This document shows, piece by piece, positions 1 to 11,771 of a stretch of 64,000 nucleotides of DNA (position 1 is the first letter of the stretch; every line of letters begins with the position of its first letter). Made by a program: the position numbers and the translations under genes. The notes under the pieces were generated by a model. It was not told the origin of the DNA, searched no databases, and saw only the letters and a list, made by a program, of their open reading frames with translations. The stretch is from Bos javanicus (Eukaryota; Chordata; Mammalia; Artiodactyla; Bovidae), in NCBI RefSeq assembly GCF_032452875.1, contig NC_083868.1:35258537-35322536 (forward strand), given 5' to 3'.

Positions 1-176
1 ATTCTCAAACATGAGTGAAAGCTGAGTTAACATATGCTACATGCATCTTGGCATTTTTTCAAAATAATTCAGGTTCACTCTCTTCATTTTACTGAGGACA
101 ATAATAGGTGAGTTTGTCTGATATTTTATGATAAAGGTCCTGTGCACTAGAATTGCTCTTGTAAACATATATATTT

Positions 177-362
177 GGGAATCCCCTGGTAGCTCAGTTG
201 GTAAAGAATCTGCCTGCATTGTAGGAGTCCTAGGTTTGATCCCTGGGTCAGGAAGATCCCCTGGAGAAGGAAATGGTAACCCACTCTAGTATTCTTGCTT
301 GGAAAATTCCATGGACAGAGGAACCTGGCAGGCTACAGTCCATGGGGTCACAAGAGTCAGAC
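177..362 (+). mobile_element. Bov-tA SINE
   Basis: tRNA-derived head (with a 'gtttgatccctgg' B-box-like stretch) followed by the BOV-A body ending in 'gtcagacac'. Perfect 12-bp target-site duplication 'acatatatattt' at 165-176 and 363-374, so both boundaries are well defined and the copy is essentially full length. Confidence 0.93.
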
Positions 363-374
363 ACATATATATTT

Positions 375-2629
375 ATCTGCATTCAAATGTTTCCTAGGCT
401 TATAAATCTGGAGAGACAGTAGTTTTTGAAATACTGCTAGAAAGTGAAATAAGAGTTTGACAATGTAAGAATATTTTCTTCCTCCATCTCCAGTAGCTGG
501 TGATTCCTGAGAGAGGGATAAGTACTGCACATAGTTGTTTTGTGGTTTGTTTTGATTAAATACTGAATCAACTTTACCATTGCTTAATAAGATACTTAAA
601 ATTCCTACATAAAAGATATGCCTCATATTTCAAGCCCAATAAATCACAGTTTCAGTTTTCAATTGAGACATTTATCTGGCAAACTTAACAACACTAGCAG
701 AAACTTAATGGTAGTCTTTTTTTACTTTTTAACTTTTTGTAGCCAGGAAAAACAAAACTGGGGTTTTCTAAAGGTAATCTTCATAGTATTACAGTGAAAA
801 TCTGAGTAGAATTTTTTTAATGGAGGGCAATAAATTCTTCTGAAGGGAAAGTTCTGTAGTCAAACATTCTTTTCTTGTCTAGCACTGTCAATCACCAATG
901 CTCCTCTTTGCGGAAAGAAAAACTAGAGCTCAATGTTTAATAATAATAATAGGATAAGTAACACACATATTTTTATCTTTATTTGATAATTCTATAAATT
1001 ATATTACTTATAAGTACAGAAATAGCTTAAGAAATATTGTTGACAGATGACTACTTGGGAGGAAAATTATGGTTATTTAGGAACTAAAACATTGTCATTC
1101 TTTTAATAGTTAATAAAATAATTAAAACTCTTTCACTTGCTTTCATTTTAAATATATTATTGAAACTCTTAATGCTAATTTCAGAGAAAGGAAAATATTG
1201 TGACATGCATTTTATTGCCTTTAAAATATTCTGACTAGAATTATGTTAGAGCTAGTTTAACTATATCAGTTATATTATACCAACCTGAATTTCTCTTGGG
1301 CATTTGTGTCCAGTTATGAGTGCTTAACTTTTGAATATATACTAAAATTTCACTTTGATTGTGCTTGCATGGATACCTGGTCTAATATCTACATTACTTG
1401 ATGTGCAAGTTAATGTTCACTCAAAATGGTTTAAAAAAAAAAATGGTTTAATATTCTTTTAGGCCAAGGACTCCTGTTATGGAGGGCATAGGAAAGGTGA
1501 TAGAATTTCTGCATTTTCAGGATCATCTTGAATGAACACTTTGTTGCACTCTGAAATCTGTATTTTTCTCAACATTGTCATTTAAAATGTTATTATATAC
1601 CTTTTCGGTATTTTTAAATGCAATTTCAAGATGAGGCAGATCTCTTTGCTTGCATTTTGAAGCAGTTAGACAATTTAAAACTTTCCAACTGGCTAATTTT
1701 TACTGCAATCTGGTTATTCTCAATCTTGGCTGGAAAGCATTGAAAGCAAATTAAAACCGAGGCCTCACCCCATACCAAATGAATCAGAGTATCTGGGGGT
1801 GGGGCCAAAGGAGAGGTACTAAACAAAGGAGGGGGTGAGGATTAATGCACCATGAGCTAGAGAACCACAGCAATATAACCTTAGTGATATTTTATTGGAA
1901 GTACTAGTTCTAGCCACAGGAGGTTTCTATGAATAGTTCTTGATAAATATTTTAGTTTCCAGGAAGAGAACTAAGCCATCTCTAGCACAGCCAATGCGAA
2001 CTAAACAATTGTGAAAAATACAATCCACAACAAACCAGGTTATTTTGCTAAAAGCTTCCAAAGCACTCATGTAATGCCCAATTTTCCATCTGCAAACTCA
2101 CTGCTCTTAATCTGCAGAGTCTGAGAAATATCTGTAATTCTACTAAAAGTCTTGTCTAAGGAAGTTTCCTGTGTAGTTGGGGAGGAAAAACCGTGGGCCC
2201 TTTTTGTGCCCTGCCTGATCTCCTCCAGTGCTTCTTATTGGTTCTGCACTACTTAGCTGAGGATACCCTGCACTTGGGAACCTTCTTTCTGAGGATGGTC
2301 CATGAACTTCCTGATTGTGCCTAAAATTTGACACCATTCCCCTCCTCCACAGCCCATAGCCAGTGACTGACTGATAGAGTATACAAAAGGCCAGCTCTAT
2401 AACCTGGTGAAACCATTGCCATGGCAACAGACTAGGCTGAGACTTGACTTCACCTGATCATACCTTGGCTCACCTTCTGTTTCCTGCCTTGCCTACCTCC
2501 AGCCTTAATCATTTGCAGATGGAACTATCTCCACCTTGTCCTCCAGAAAACCCAACCTAAAATATAAGACTATCTCACATACTGAAGTATGGAACAAAAA
2601 CACAAGAACAATATTGATAATGACATCTA
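375..2629. other. Unassigned AT-rich DNA
   Basis: No recognised repeat or gene. It holds an A-tract flanked by duplicated 'aaaatggttta' (about 1423-1450). A less AT-rich block at about 2150-2560 contains the RFX X-box-like palindrome 'attgccatggcaac' near 2414-2427. Short open frames here show no family resemblance. Confidence 0.5.
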
Positions 2630-2840
2630 ACTCAAAGTGAATACCTACTCTGTACCAGACACAATGCAAAAGAACTCTAATTAATCATCAATCACTGTAT
2701 TAATCCTGTAGTACCTATTACAATCATCATCACTGCTCCCTCTCTGCAATTTATATATACAGAATCAGAAGTTTTGAATAGATAGGCAATTTTCCCAAGG
2801 CTCTCAGCTAGCCAAGGAACCAAAGCCTACAGTTTTAACC
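2630..2840 (-). repeat. MIR-like ancient SINE
   Basis: Reads as the reverse complement of MIR: 'cctactctgtaccagacacaatgc', then an ATT-rich middle, then 'ttttcccaaggctctcagctagcc', which corresponds to the 'gcccaaggtcacacagctag' part of MIR. Heavily diverged; edges are approximate. Confidence 0.7.
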
Positions 2841-3275
2841 TCTCCTTCATAAATTCAGTTTTTAAATGATATAGATCTATACAGCACAGAGAGCTATGGA
2901 AACTATAAAAGGCAGTGGTTGGGATTTGATAGACCTACACACCTACCATGGAACAGACACTTATTTGTTGTACAGATTAGCAAAGCTACTTAGGTCCATA
3001 ACTCTAAGGATTACACAAAGCTCATATCTAAAGCTCTTATCAAAGGAGTTACTGAAAACAAAATAGTTAATTTCAAAATCTAATCCATTTCTTGGAGTCA
3101 CAGAGTAACTTCAAATCTCAGTTACATGAGCAAAATAGTTAGATGTACATTTCTCACAGAACTGAAGTTTCTAAGGCTGAGATTTCATTTATTGATCAAC
3201 AATGTGAAAATATATATCTATCACAAATTGTTTATGGCTAGGATTACACAAAAAATTAATGGGTACTACATGAAG
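2841..3275. other. Unassigned DNA
   Basis: AT-rich sequence between a MIR remnant and a SINE fragment. I see no conserved frame or repeat in it. Confidence 0.5.
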
Positions 3276-3346
3276 TCTGGCAGGCTACAGTCCATGGGAT
3301 TGGAAAGTGTCAAACACGACTGAGTAACTAACACTTTCACTTTCAC
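3276..3346 (+). mobile_element. Bov-tA/BOV-A 3' fragment
   Basis: Only the last about 70 bp of the SINE body remain ('caggctacagtccatggg' to 'aacactttcactttcac'). It is truncated at the 5' side. Confidence 0.85.
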
Positions 3347-3379
3347 ACTTAAAACAGATCCTATGGCACAGCAAACACT

Positions 3380-3639
3380 GCTGCTACTGCTAAATCACTT
3401 CAGTCGTGTCCGACTCTGTGCGACCCCATAGACGGCAGCCCACCAGGCTCCCCCGTCCCTGGGATTCTCCAGGCAAGAACACTGGAGTGGGTTGCCATTT
3501 CCTTCTCCAATGCGTGAAAATGAAGTCGCTCAGTTGTGTCTGACACTCAGCGACCCCATGGACTGCAGCTCACCAGGCTCCTCTGTCCATGGGATTTTCC
3601 AGGCAAGAGTACTGGAGTGGGGTGCCATTGCCTTCTCCA
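3380..3639 (-). mobile_element. BOV-A2 dimeric SINE
   Basis: Two BOV-A monomers in tandem joined by a 'gcgtgaaaatgaagtcgctcag' linker. The AGC-rich 3' tail appears in reverse complement at the left end ('gctgctactgcta'). Perfect 12-bp TSD 'acagcaaacact' at 3368-3379 and 3640-3651. Confidence 0.95.
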
Positions 3640-3651
3640 ACAGCAAACACT

Positions 3652-4242
3652 AAATGACATTATTTCCTTTCCTAAAAATGGCTTCATCCAAATTGATATA
3701 AAAAATGAAGGCAAAAATTTATAAAAGGGGAAGAATAGATAAATCTCTTATATAGAAGAAATCCAAGTTAAGTGGTATAGATATTTCTCCTTTAAGGAGG
3801 GGAGCATCACTCTCTACCTGCTAAATGTTGGTACTGCATAAAGACTTACTTCCAAAGGCAACAGTATGAAAGGAGAGGGAAAGTGGTTTTACAGTGGAAG
3901 AAACTGGCAACCACCTCCGCCCAGCAGGTGATTAGAATTAACGTTAATGATAATATTTGCTGATAGTGTGTACCCTTGATATTATGTGATGAAAATAGCA
4001 CTTGTGTGCTTTTTTTCTCCTAAAATCCATAGCATCAGTCTAATCATGAGTGAAGCATAAGATGGATCCAAAATACCTGAACTCCTAAAAACTGCCAAAG
4101 TCTTTAAAAAAAAACAAGAAAAGTCTGAGAAGAAGTTACAATCTAGAAGAGCCTATGGGAACACAACTAAAGGTAATGTGATATCCTAGATAGCATCCTG
4201 AACAGAATAAGAAAATTTAAAGTAAACACTAAGAGAATCTAA
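3652..4242. other. Unassigned DNA
   Basis: AT-rich flank between the BOV-A2 SINE and a BovB copy. No recognised element. Confidence 0.5.
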
Positions 4243-4813
4243 GTAGAAACAATGAGAGACTTTATTTTTCTGGGCTCCAAAAATCACTGCAGATGGTGAC
4301 TGCAGCCATGAAATTAAAAGATGCTTGCTCCTTGGAAGAAAAGCTATGACCAAACTAAACAACATATTAAAAAGCAGAGACATTACTTTGCCAACAAAGG
4401 TCCATCTAGTCAAAGCTATGGTTTTTCCAGTAGTGATGTATGGATGTGAGAGTTGGACTATAAAGAAAGCTGAGTGCCAAAGGATCAATGCTTTTGAACT
4501 GTGGTGTTGGAGAAGACTCTTGAGAGTCTCTTGGACTGCAAGGAGATCCAACCAGTCCATCCTAAAGGAAATCATTCCTGAATGTTCATTGGAAGGACTG
4601 ATGCTGAAACTGAAATTCCAACACTTTGGCCACCTGATGCAAAGAACTGACTCACTGAAAAAGATCCTGATGCTGGGCAGGATTGAAGGAAGGAGAAGGG
4701 GATGACAGAGGACGAGATGGTTGAATGGCATCACCAACTCGATGGACATGAGCCTGGCATGCTGCAGTCCATGGGGCTTCAAAGAACTGGATATGAACGC
4801 AACTGAACTGAAT
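4243..4813 (+). mobile_element. LINE BovB (RTE) 3' end, 5'-truncated
   Basis: A dead retrotransposon fragment covering the ORF2 C-terminal region and 3' tail. The plus frame at 4325-4705 translates to typical BovB C-terminal motifs (SRDITLPTKVHLVKAMVFPV, YGCESWTIKKAE, LKFQHFGHLMQR). The usual BovB tail 'ggcatcaccaactcgatggac' is present. About 35 bp just after 'tggacatgag' are missing compared with the other copies in this window, so the tail carries a small internal deletion. It ends in 'aactgaactgaatg'. A long antisense open frame over it is not a gene. Confidence 0.93.
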
Positions 4814-4920
4814 GAAAAGAATCTAAAATAAAGACCATAGACAAAAATAATATATTAATGTCAGTTCATTGGTTGTAACAAACAAACCATACTAATTAAT
4901 ATAAGGTGTTAGCAACAGCA

Positions 4921-5154
4921 GGGCTTCCCTGATAGCTCAGTTGGTCAAGAATCTGCCTGCAATGCAGGAGACCCCAGTTCGATTCCTGTTTTGGGAAGAT
5001 CTGATAGAGATGGGATAGGCTAGGACTTCCCTTGTGGCTCAGCTTGTAAAGAATCCACCTGCAATAGGGAAGACCTGGGTTTGATCCCTGGGTTGGGAAG
5101 ATCCCCTGGGGAAAGGAAAGGCTACCCACTCCAGTATTCTGGCCTGGAGAATTT
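4921..5154 (+). mobile_element. Tandem dimeric Bov-tA SINE
   Basis: Two tRNA-type heads in the same orientation, starting 'gggcttccctgatagctcag' at 4921 and 'acttcccttgtggctcagc' at about 5027. The first monomer breaks off after 'gatgggataggctagg'. The second is truncated at 'gcctggagaatt'. Same architecture as the pairs at 40021-40330 and 47990-48302. Confidence 0.85.
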
Positions 5155-5374
5155 GAACAGGACTGTTTAACAATAGGAAAAATTATGAGGCATATAGAAA
5201 CTCTCCATACTCTCTAAAAGTTTTTGTAAATCTAAAACTATTCTAAAACAAAAGGCTTAAAGATCTTAAATATATAAAGATCTTAAAATATAATTCTTTA
5301 AAAGGAAATCACTGGCAATTAAGACAGTGTAAAAGTCACCTAATATCATGTGTGCAGTGTAATATTATTGTTAT

Positions 5375-5703
5375 TTAGTCTTAAAACAGAAGGAGATTTT
5401 GACAGAGGTTGTAACATAGATATTATGCTAAGTGAAACAAGCCAGTCACAAAAGGATATTCCAAGAGTCAAATTCACAGACACAGCGAGTGGAATCGTGG
5501 TTGCCAGAATGAGGGGAGGGGACAATGATGAATTAGTGTTTAAGGGGTACTACATTTGAGTTTGGAAAGGTGAAAATTTTCTGGAGATGGTTAATGGTGG
5601 ATGTCTCACAACAGTATGAGTATAATTAATGCCACAGAAGCAAATACTGAAAAATGGTTAAAATACTAAATTTTATGTTCTGTGTACTTTACCACAATAA
5701 AAC
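5375..5703 (+). mobile_element. Old mammalian L1 3' end
   Basis: Contains the standard L1M-type 3' sequence: 'gctaagtgaaacaagccag', 'gtggttgccagaatgagggg', 'ctggagatggttaatggtgg' and the terminal 'ttttaccacaataaaa'. It is 5'-truncated, and much more diverged than the BovB and Bov-tA copies. A 69-aa open frame inside has no function. Confidence 0.85.
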
Positions 5704-6324
5704 AGGTGCCTAATGTCTAAATAAGTTCATGCATATGTAGGACTGTAAGTTCCTTGAAAAGAGGCATCATACCTTTTAATTTATTTTGTTATTTAACCTC
5801 TTAGTGCCCACAATGGCATCTGAAATGTATAAGGAATTTCAGGGTGGAAATATCAGGAAGTGATAATAAAGATTTAATTAAACAAAAGAGAAAAGGTGTG
5901 ATTTCATAAAGAAACAGAAATTAATGTTACTATCACAACTATTTCATTTGGTTTTCATAACTTTTAATCAATGTAATGGATATTGGTGGATTCACACTTT
6001 GGGAAGTGCAGAATTTTAATAGATGTATGCATTTCCCTTTTAAAGTTAAATTGGCAAAAATTAAGAGTTCTTTTAAAAGTTGACCTTGAAAATTCTTAAA
6101 TGATAAAATGTACTTACACATATTTAGCTTAAGTGTTACCTTAAACCATGACAATTCAAGTAAGTGGTTTTTACCATGATAAAGAAATCTGAAATTCTTA
6201 CATTCTCTTGTTACAATGTTTTCTGCAGAAACATGAACTATAATTTTTTTAAAAAAATTCAACAAGTCGTATTCCAGGGACTTTTTTTTTTTTTTTTAAC
6301 TACATCTGGCCTCTCAGCTTAGGT
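5704..6324. other. Unassigned AT-rich DNA
   Basis: No recognised repeat except a T-run near 6282-6298. A 108-aa minus open frame at 5939-6265 shows no domain signature and is probably chance. Confidence 0.45.
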
Positions 6325-6526
6325 GCATGCCTGGGTGCTAAGTCACTTCAGTCATGTTCAAATCTTTGCAACCCTATGGGCTGTAGCCTGCCAGGCTCCT
6401 TAGTCCATTAGATTCTCCAGGCAAGAATACTGGAGTGGGTTACCATGCCTTTCTCCAGGGGATCTTCCCAACTCATCGGTTAAACCCAGGGCTCCTGCGT
6501 TAGGGGCAGATTCTTTACTGTCTGAG
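6325..6526 (-). mobile_element. Bov-tA SINE
   Basis: Reverse-complement copy: BOV-A body from 'tgctaagtcacttcagtcatg' through 'gattctccaggcaagaatac' to the tRNA head remnant 'gcagattctttactgtctgag'. The extreme 5' head is missing. Confidence 0.9.
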
Positions 6527-6914
6527 AACATCTGTGCTGTCACTTAACTAAAATTTACAATGAACACTACATGGAGCTTTCTACATATTTTTCCAGAGGG
6601 CCTTCCCTTACAAAGCCAGAATCACTAGGATATAATTATCCATAGCTTTTTCTCATTTTTTTTTTTTTGGTGAAGTAGCAAAATCTACTTTTACAGACAG
6701 TATTTCCAAATGTCAGATATTTAAAATACCATCAGAATTCTTAGCATAACTACACCTTGGCTTATATATTGAGGGCAGCATTTTACTAATCAGTACTGAG
6801 AATGAATACATGATATTGACAGTAGCTAGAATTCATCAGCTCCTCAAATGCTTCATGCTTGATTTTTAAATCTATTTAAAAATTTCTAATGTACTAGTTT
6901 TAACTGATAAAGTG
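6527..6914. other. Unassigned AT-rich DNA
   Basis: AT-rich sequence between a Bov-tA and a MIR remnant, with a T-run near 6658-6668. No element or gene recognised. Confidence 0.45.
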
Positions 6915-7110
6915 GTTTGATAAAGTATCATGTGTCAGGCATTATGCTAAATCCATTAAAAGCATTATCTGATTTAATCTGAAAACCACTGTATGAATGA
7001 AGTTTGCTATTCCAATTAAAAAGATGAAGAAACTGAGGGTTAAGTAATTAAGTTAAATATCTGGATCATGATTCATGCAACCGGTTAAGTCAAGGAGCTG
7101 GACCCCTCCC
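6915..7110 (-). repeat. MIR-like ancient SINE
   Basis: Reverse-complement MIR: 'gtgtcaggcattatgctaaa', then 'gatgaagaaactgagggtta' and 'aagtaattaagttaaatatc', matching the usual order 'atgtgccaggcactgtgct ... gatgaggaaactgagg ... taagtaacttgccc'. Confidence 0.78.
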
Positions 7111-7346
7111 AAATATCATCTCCAGCAACTGCACAACTTACCTATTTTTAAGGAAGATGCTAAGCATGACATATGGGTTTCTCAGATTCTTTTTTACTTA
7201 GGCTTACAGTTAACAGTTAGCTATTATTTGACAGCTTTTATGCTATAGACATTTTCACTATTCCACCTGTAGCTTATTTCTGAGATAAAATTAGAGGCAG
7301 AGATATTTATTGTGCTAAAAGATCAGAAAAACAATATTAAGATCTA

Positions 7347-7547
7347 GGGACTTCCCTGCTGGTCACTGGCTGACTCTGTGCTCCCAGTGCAGGGGACGTG
7401 AGTTCAAAGCTTGTCTTGGGAACTAGATCCCACATCCCACAACTAAGTTTGCAGGTTGCAACCAAAAAGATTCCACAAACAAAAAGGTCCTGCAAACTGC
7501 AACTGAGACACAGTGCAGCCAAATAAGTAAACAGAAATATTTTTTAA
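7347..7547 (+). mobile_element. CHR-type tRNA-Glu SINE
   Basis: Head 'gggacttccctgctgg', B-box-like 'gagttcaaagc', body 'aactagatcccacatcccac' and tail 'gtgcagccaaataagtaaa' are typical of the cetartiodactyl CHR family, which lacks the BOV-A body. Probable diverged TSD 'aagatcta' (7339-7346) and 'aagaccta' (7548-7555). Confidence 0.85.
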
Positions 7548-7711
7548 AAGACCTAGTGACACCTGTTTTGAGTTTTTTAACCACGCCCTACTCTTTGATA
7601 TTTTACTTTTTCCCCAATGGCAAAGCTAGCCATAAAAATAACACATAGGACAAATAAAGGAGTTGGGAGATTTGCCAAACTGCTCTTTGGTGGAAGGGTT
7701 TGCACCTGCTT

Positions 7712-7910
7712 AGGGTTGCCGTGGTGGCTTAGTAGTAAACAGTCTGCCAACCAGTGCAGGAGATGCAGGTTCAATCCCTGGGTCAGGAAGACCCCCTGGA
7801 GGATGGCATGGCAACACACTCCAATATTCTTGCCTGGAAAATCCTTTGAACAGAGGAGCCTGGTGAGCTACAGTCCACAGAGTAACAAAGAGTCAAACTC
7901 AACTGAGCAC
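7712..7910 (+). mobile_element. Bov-tA SINE
   Basis: Complete head and body, 'gttgccgtggtggcttagta' to 'caaactcaactgagcac', with moderate divergence ('accccctggaggatggc' in place of 'atcccctggagaaggaa'). Confidence 0.9.
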
Positions 7911-8467
7911 AGCATAGGCTTGCCTTGAAGGTGTTGAAAAGCTACATGCTCATTCTTTTTTCCAATTTTCTCTTTTCCATTTTTGAAAATTTTGTTGATG
8001 AATGATTCTCTTTTCTTGTCTCTTTTCATATTTCTGTTTTTTTCTATACTCTTATTCCCTTATCTACTTTTTGCCCTTTCTTTCCCAGTACCTTTCTCTA
8101 GGCTATTAGTTCTGTTGATCCTTCCTCTCCCCTAGAGGGAGAAGAAGCCCCATAGAGTTTAGAGTTGGAGCAGGATGAATCAGATGGAAACATTTTAAAA
8201 CACACCTTGCTGTTCTGTTCCTCTTTACACCTACCATTATTTGACTCTTCTGTGTAACCTATTTCTTGTAAATACTTTTTAGGAGCCATTGTTTGCCCAA
8301 GCACAAAATTCAATTTTAGATTCTTCTCATCTCATGTTCTTTTACATTTTCCCACCAAAAATATTAGATATATAGCCATAAAAAATATATTTGCCATTGG
8401 ATCAGAGTTTGTATTATTTTCTCAGTTTTTAATATACCTCTGTTTCTTTTTAATAGTCAATGACTGC
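7911..8467. other. Unassigned DNA
   Basis: T-rich pyrimidine-biased sequence. A 71-aa minus frame at 8098-8313 is not recognised. Confidence 0.45.
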
Positions 8468-8476
8468 TAGCCATTA

Positions 8477-8688
8477 AGTGATGCTAAGTGAAAGTTGCTC
8501 AGTGACGTCCAACTCTTTGCAACCCCATGGACTATACAGTCCATGGAATTCTCCAGGCCAGAATACTAGAATGGGCAGCCTTTCCCTTCTCCAGGGGATC
8601 TTCCCAACCCAGGGGTGGAACCCAAGTCTCTCACATTGCAGGCAGATTCTTTACCAGCTGAGCCACAAGGGAAGCCCCTTGTGGGGGT
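8477..8688 (-). mobile_element. Bov-tA SINE
   Basis: Reverse-complement copy from 'gtgaaagttgctcagtgacg' to the head 'cagctgagccacaagggaag'. TSD 'tagccatta' at 8468-8476 and 8689-8697. Confidence 0.92.
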
Positions 8689-8697
8689 TAGCCATTA

Positions 8698-11129
8698 GAG
8701 AAAGTCATCTTTAATGCAATCAAATACATGTTCAGTGAAGTTATTTGTACATAACTCTACTTGGGGTTTAATTTCCTTTTCTCACTTAAAATATTTTTCT
8801 AAAGGTTTTTTTTTCATTCTCATATTTTCCAATTCATAAATGATGGTTGGTACACTTGAAACTATACAGAAAGGCAAAATAGCAAATTGAGTAACCTACT
8901 GATTTAGAAAATTAAAGAGGTTATATTAAGAGGATATTAAAGGAATAATCACATTTTAGATAAGTTTGGGAAACCTTCCTAATGGCACTAGGACACTCTT
9001 ATTCACATCTACTCAACAAAAATAAACATATATTTATGTATTCATAGTATATGAAACACGCACAAACTTACCCAGTGATGTAGCACCCAGATAGTCCTTC
9101 AATGTAGGGCTTGATATCCTGGCCACTGGAGCTATGTCAATAGATAGTCTTCACAACACTCTTCAGGGACCACCTCAGATGCACAGTACTGCTGCCCAAG
9201 GTCATCTTCCCCTAAGGCCATGTTCCTACTCATGAGTGTCCCACAGAATGCTCTGACTGGGGATGTAGGAGGATAAAGCTCTGGCCATCCTGACAGAGCT
9301 CAGGGCAGTTCTAACAGGCCTTCAAGTTTCAAACTAACCTGAAGGGTCAGCTGAAATGTGTTAAGTCAGAAGAACCTCAGCTTGGCTTTCTCATCAGTCC
9401 AATCCTGAAAAAGGCATTTCCTTTCTCCACGGGTGTAGATATGGTAGATCTGCCCTGCGGCTTGGCTTCCTCCTCTACCAATTCTGCTTATAGCCCCTTC
9501 TTTCCACAGGTGTTGATTTGCGATTGCTCCATCATAAATAGCCTGCACACTCCACACCCACTCTGAGTCTGTCTTCTGGGGAACCAATAGGCAATTTCCT
9601 AATAATTTTATGCTTTTATGTTTAAAATAAGTTAATAAACTATATTTAAATGTTACACATGCTTTTAGAAATTAAATCCCCCTTAGGTACAAACAATTCT
9701 TCAGCCTTCATATCATCCAAGTTTAATTAAAGTGAAGATACATAAGATACCCTATAAAAATCAAGTGTCAAATATGCTTAAATGCATACACACATAAAAG
9801 TAAATTTTACCTATGAGGGTAATAATTCCATGAAAATAAACTCTGGAAATAAATAAAATGGGGGAGGGAAGCCTGCAAGTAAAAGTTAAATGTTGCAATC
9901 AAGATGAAGGCTCTTTTTCACCAATGGAAATTGGAATTAGGTATCGAAAAAGGTATCTAAAAAGGTATCTTTTTATATATAATAAAAAGGTAACTCCACT
10001 CTATCAAAGTGGAAAATAGAGAAGGAGCAAAAATAAAATGTGAACTGAACAAAAGAAAAACAAGTGAATCCCTGATGGCAGGAACTCAATGACCTATAGT
10101 TTGTGACCTTCAGATCCAAATGAGTAGAATACCTTGACACTCAGCAGGCCTGAAGCAGGCAGCAGCTGTTCCTAAATAATTGCAATTTGCTACAACACAG
10201 AAGATAATACAAAGTTCTCTTCAGAAGACATTTTTCAGAACCAAGTAATTAAAATTGCTTATATCAGTTGGTGTGTTTAGAAATGAAGACAAATAAACAA
10301 AAAAGAAAAGCAAGACAAGAGTAGGGATAAGGTGGAGAGAAGATCTCTCCTCAAAAGAAAAAACTAAAACAGTTTTTTCTCTTCCATTCTAAAGTTCTTT
10401 CCAGTTACCATTATATGACTTAACAAAGATATTCATCTAGTAAAATCCATTGACCCATTTGGTTGTATCATCCATCTTGACCCTTAAGTTTATTTGGGGC
10501 ACGTAGGTGTTTCTAGAGCCACCTGGAGTTAAAAATAACAACTACAAGCAAAGTAGCTCTTAAAGGAAGGATTAAGATATAATATAATCCTTGAAACGTT
10601 TGCATTGAAGTCCATGTTTGCCACCAATCCGCTCATTTCTAATGCTATCACGGGAGCCATATCAAAATGTGTTTTCAGTACCTGGGATACCAATTTGAAA
10701 AGCACCCTACCCAAAACTGGTCTCACTACTTCTGAGGGATTCTGTTTCAAATGACTTTAGGTGTGGCCCAAAATAATTATACACTTGAAATGCAAATCTA
10801 GAAACTCCAATCTGAAAATATAGACTGGATCGTGGATTTTGACAGATGATGACAAATTTGAAATTATTCATTGATTCATCTTATTATTTAGTAACAAAAC
10901 TGATATCAGACTAACAATACTAATGTTATTTCATATTTTAGAGTATTTATGCTTTTTTTTCTTTTTGTGAGTCAAACCAATTTTCTTAGCAAAGGACATC
11001 AGTAGTAGCTGCCCTTAAGACTATCATCTAAGGTGTCCTGTACATTCCTAACATCTATGAATTTCAGTTCTTAAATTATTGAGTCAAAACAATAAGCATT
11101 CGAACTATTTCTATAACTATCCCGTATTT
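8698..11129. other. Long repeat-poor stretch with one unassigned block
   Basis: 2.4 kb without any recognised SINE or LINE. The block at about 9090-9590 is richer in G+C than its flanks and contains a 73-aa minus open frame (9366-9587) that I do not recognise. It may be an old repeat or LTR. Three tandem copies of 'aaaaaggtatct'-like units lie at about 9940-9972. The rest looks like ordinary AT-rich intergenic or intronic DNA. Confidence 0.45.
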
Positions 11130-11223
11130 CTTTTCCTTTTTATTGAAGTATGGCTGATTTATCGTATTATATTTTTTTAAGTTATACAACAGTATTTTTA
11201 TAGATTCAGTGTTTTTATAGATT
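11130..11223 (-). mobile_element. L1 3'-UTR remnant (left part)
   Basis: 'tttttattgaagtatggctg' followed by 'aagttatacaacag' matches the reverse complement of the ruminant/mammalian L1 3' UTR. The remnant continues after the ART2A-like insertion at about 11660. Confidence 0.65.
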
Positions 11224-11651
11224 GTTGCTGTTGTTGTTCAGTCGCCCAGTCATGTCCAACTGTTTGTGACCCATGGACTGTGGCACACCAAGCCTCCTTG
11301 TCCCTCACCATCTCCTGGAGTTTGTCCAAGTTCATGTTCATTGCATTGGTGATGCTCTCTACTCCTTCTGCCCTTGATCTTTCCAAGCACCAGGGAATTT
11401 TCCAATGAGTCTGCTGTTTGCATCAGATGACCAAAATACTGGAGCTTCAGCTTCAGCATCACTCCTTGCAGTGAATATTCAGGGTTGATCTCCCTTAAGA
11501 CTGACTGATTTGATTGCCCTGCTGTCCAAGGGACTTTCAGGAGTCTTCTCCAGTGCCTCGGTTTGAAGGCATCAATTCTTTGTCCTTCTGCATTCTTCAC
11601 TTTCCAGCTCTCACAACCATATATGACCACTGGGAAAACCATATCCTTGAC
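11224..11651 (-). mobile_element. ART2A-like BovB-derived element
   Basis: Starts with '(GTT)n ttcagtcgcccagtcatgtc' and runs in reverse complement through the BovB 3' region. The minus frame at 11250-11642 reads MVFPVVIYGCES, then LKLKLQYFGHLMQTADSLE. The GTT-rich terminus and the sequence differ from the standard BovB tail and fit the ART2A/pseudo-BovB class. Diverged TSD 'tatagatt' (11216-11223) and 'tatagact' (11652-11659) place it inside an L1 tail. Confidence 0.85.
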
Positions 11652-11659
11652 TATAGACT

Positions 11660-11720
11660 ACACTCCATTTAAAGTCATTTTCATAGTTCTTTTCTATAGC
11701 AAGTTTTCTCTGTTACTCAC
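11660..11720 (-). mobile_element. L1 3'-UTR remnant (right part)
   Basis: 'acactccatttaaagtcatt' is the expected continuation of the reverse-complement L1 3' UTR at 11130-11223, resuming after the insertion. Confidence 0.55.
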
Positions 11721-11771
11721 TCTCTCTGTGCCTCTCCTTGGCTGCTTTTTATACTAAGTATCTATTTAAAT

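Noticed and set aside
177..362. tRNA-like sequence with a B-box-like motif (and equivalents in every Bov-tA/CHR copy)
   Set aside because: These are tRNA-derived SINE heads; they lack a full cloverleaf and are followed by SINE bodies, so no tRNA genes are called.
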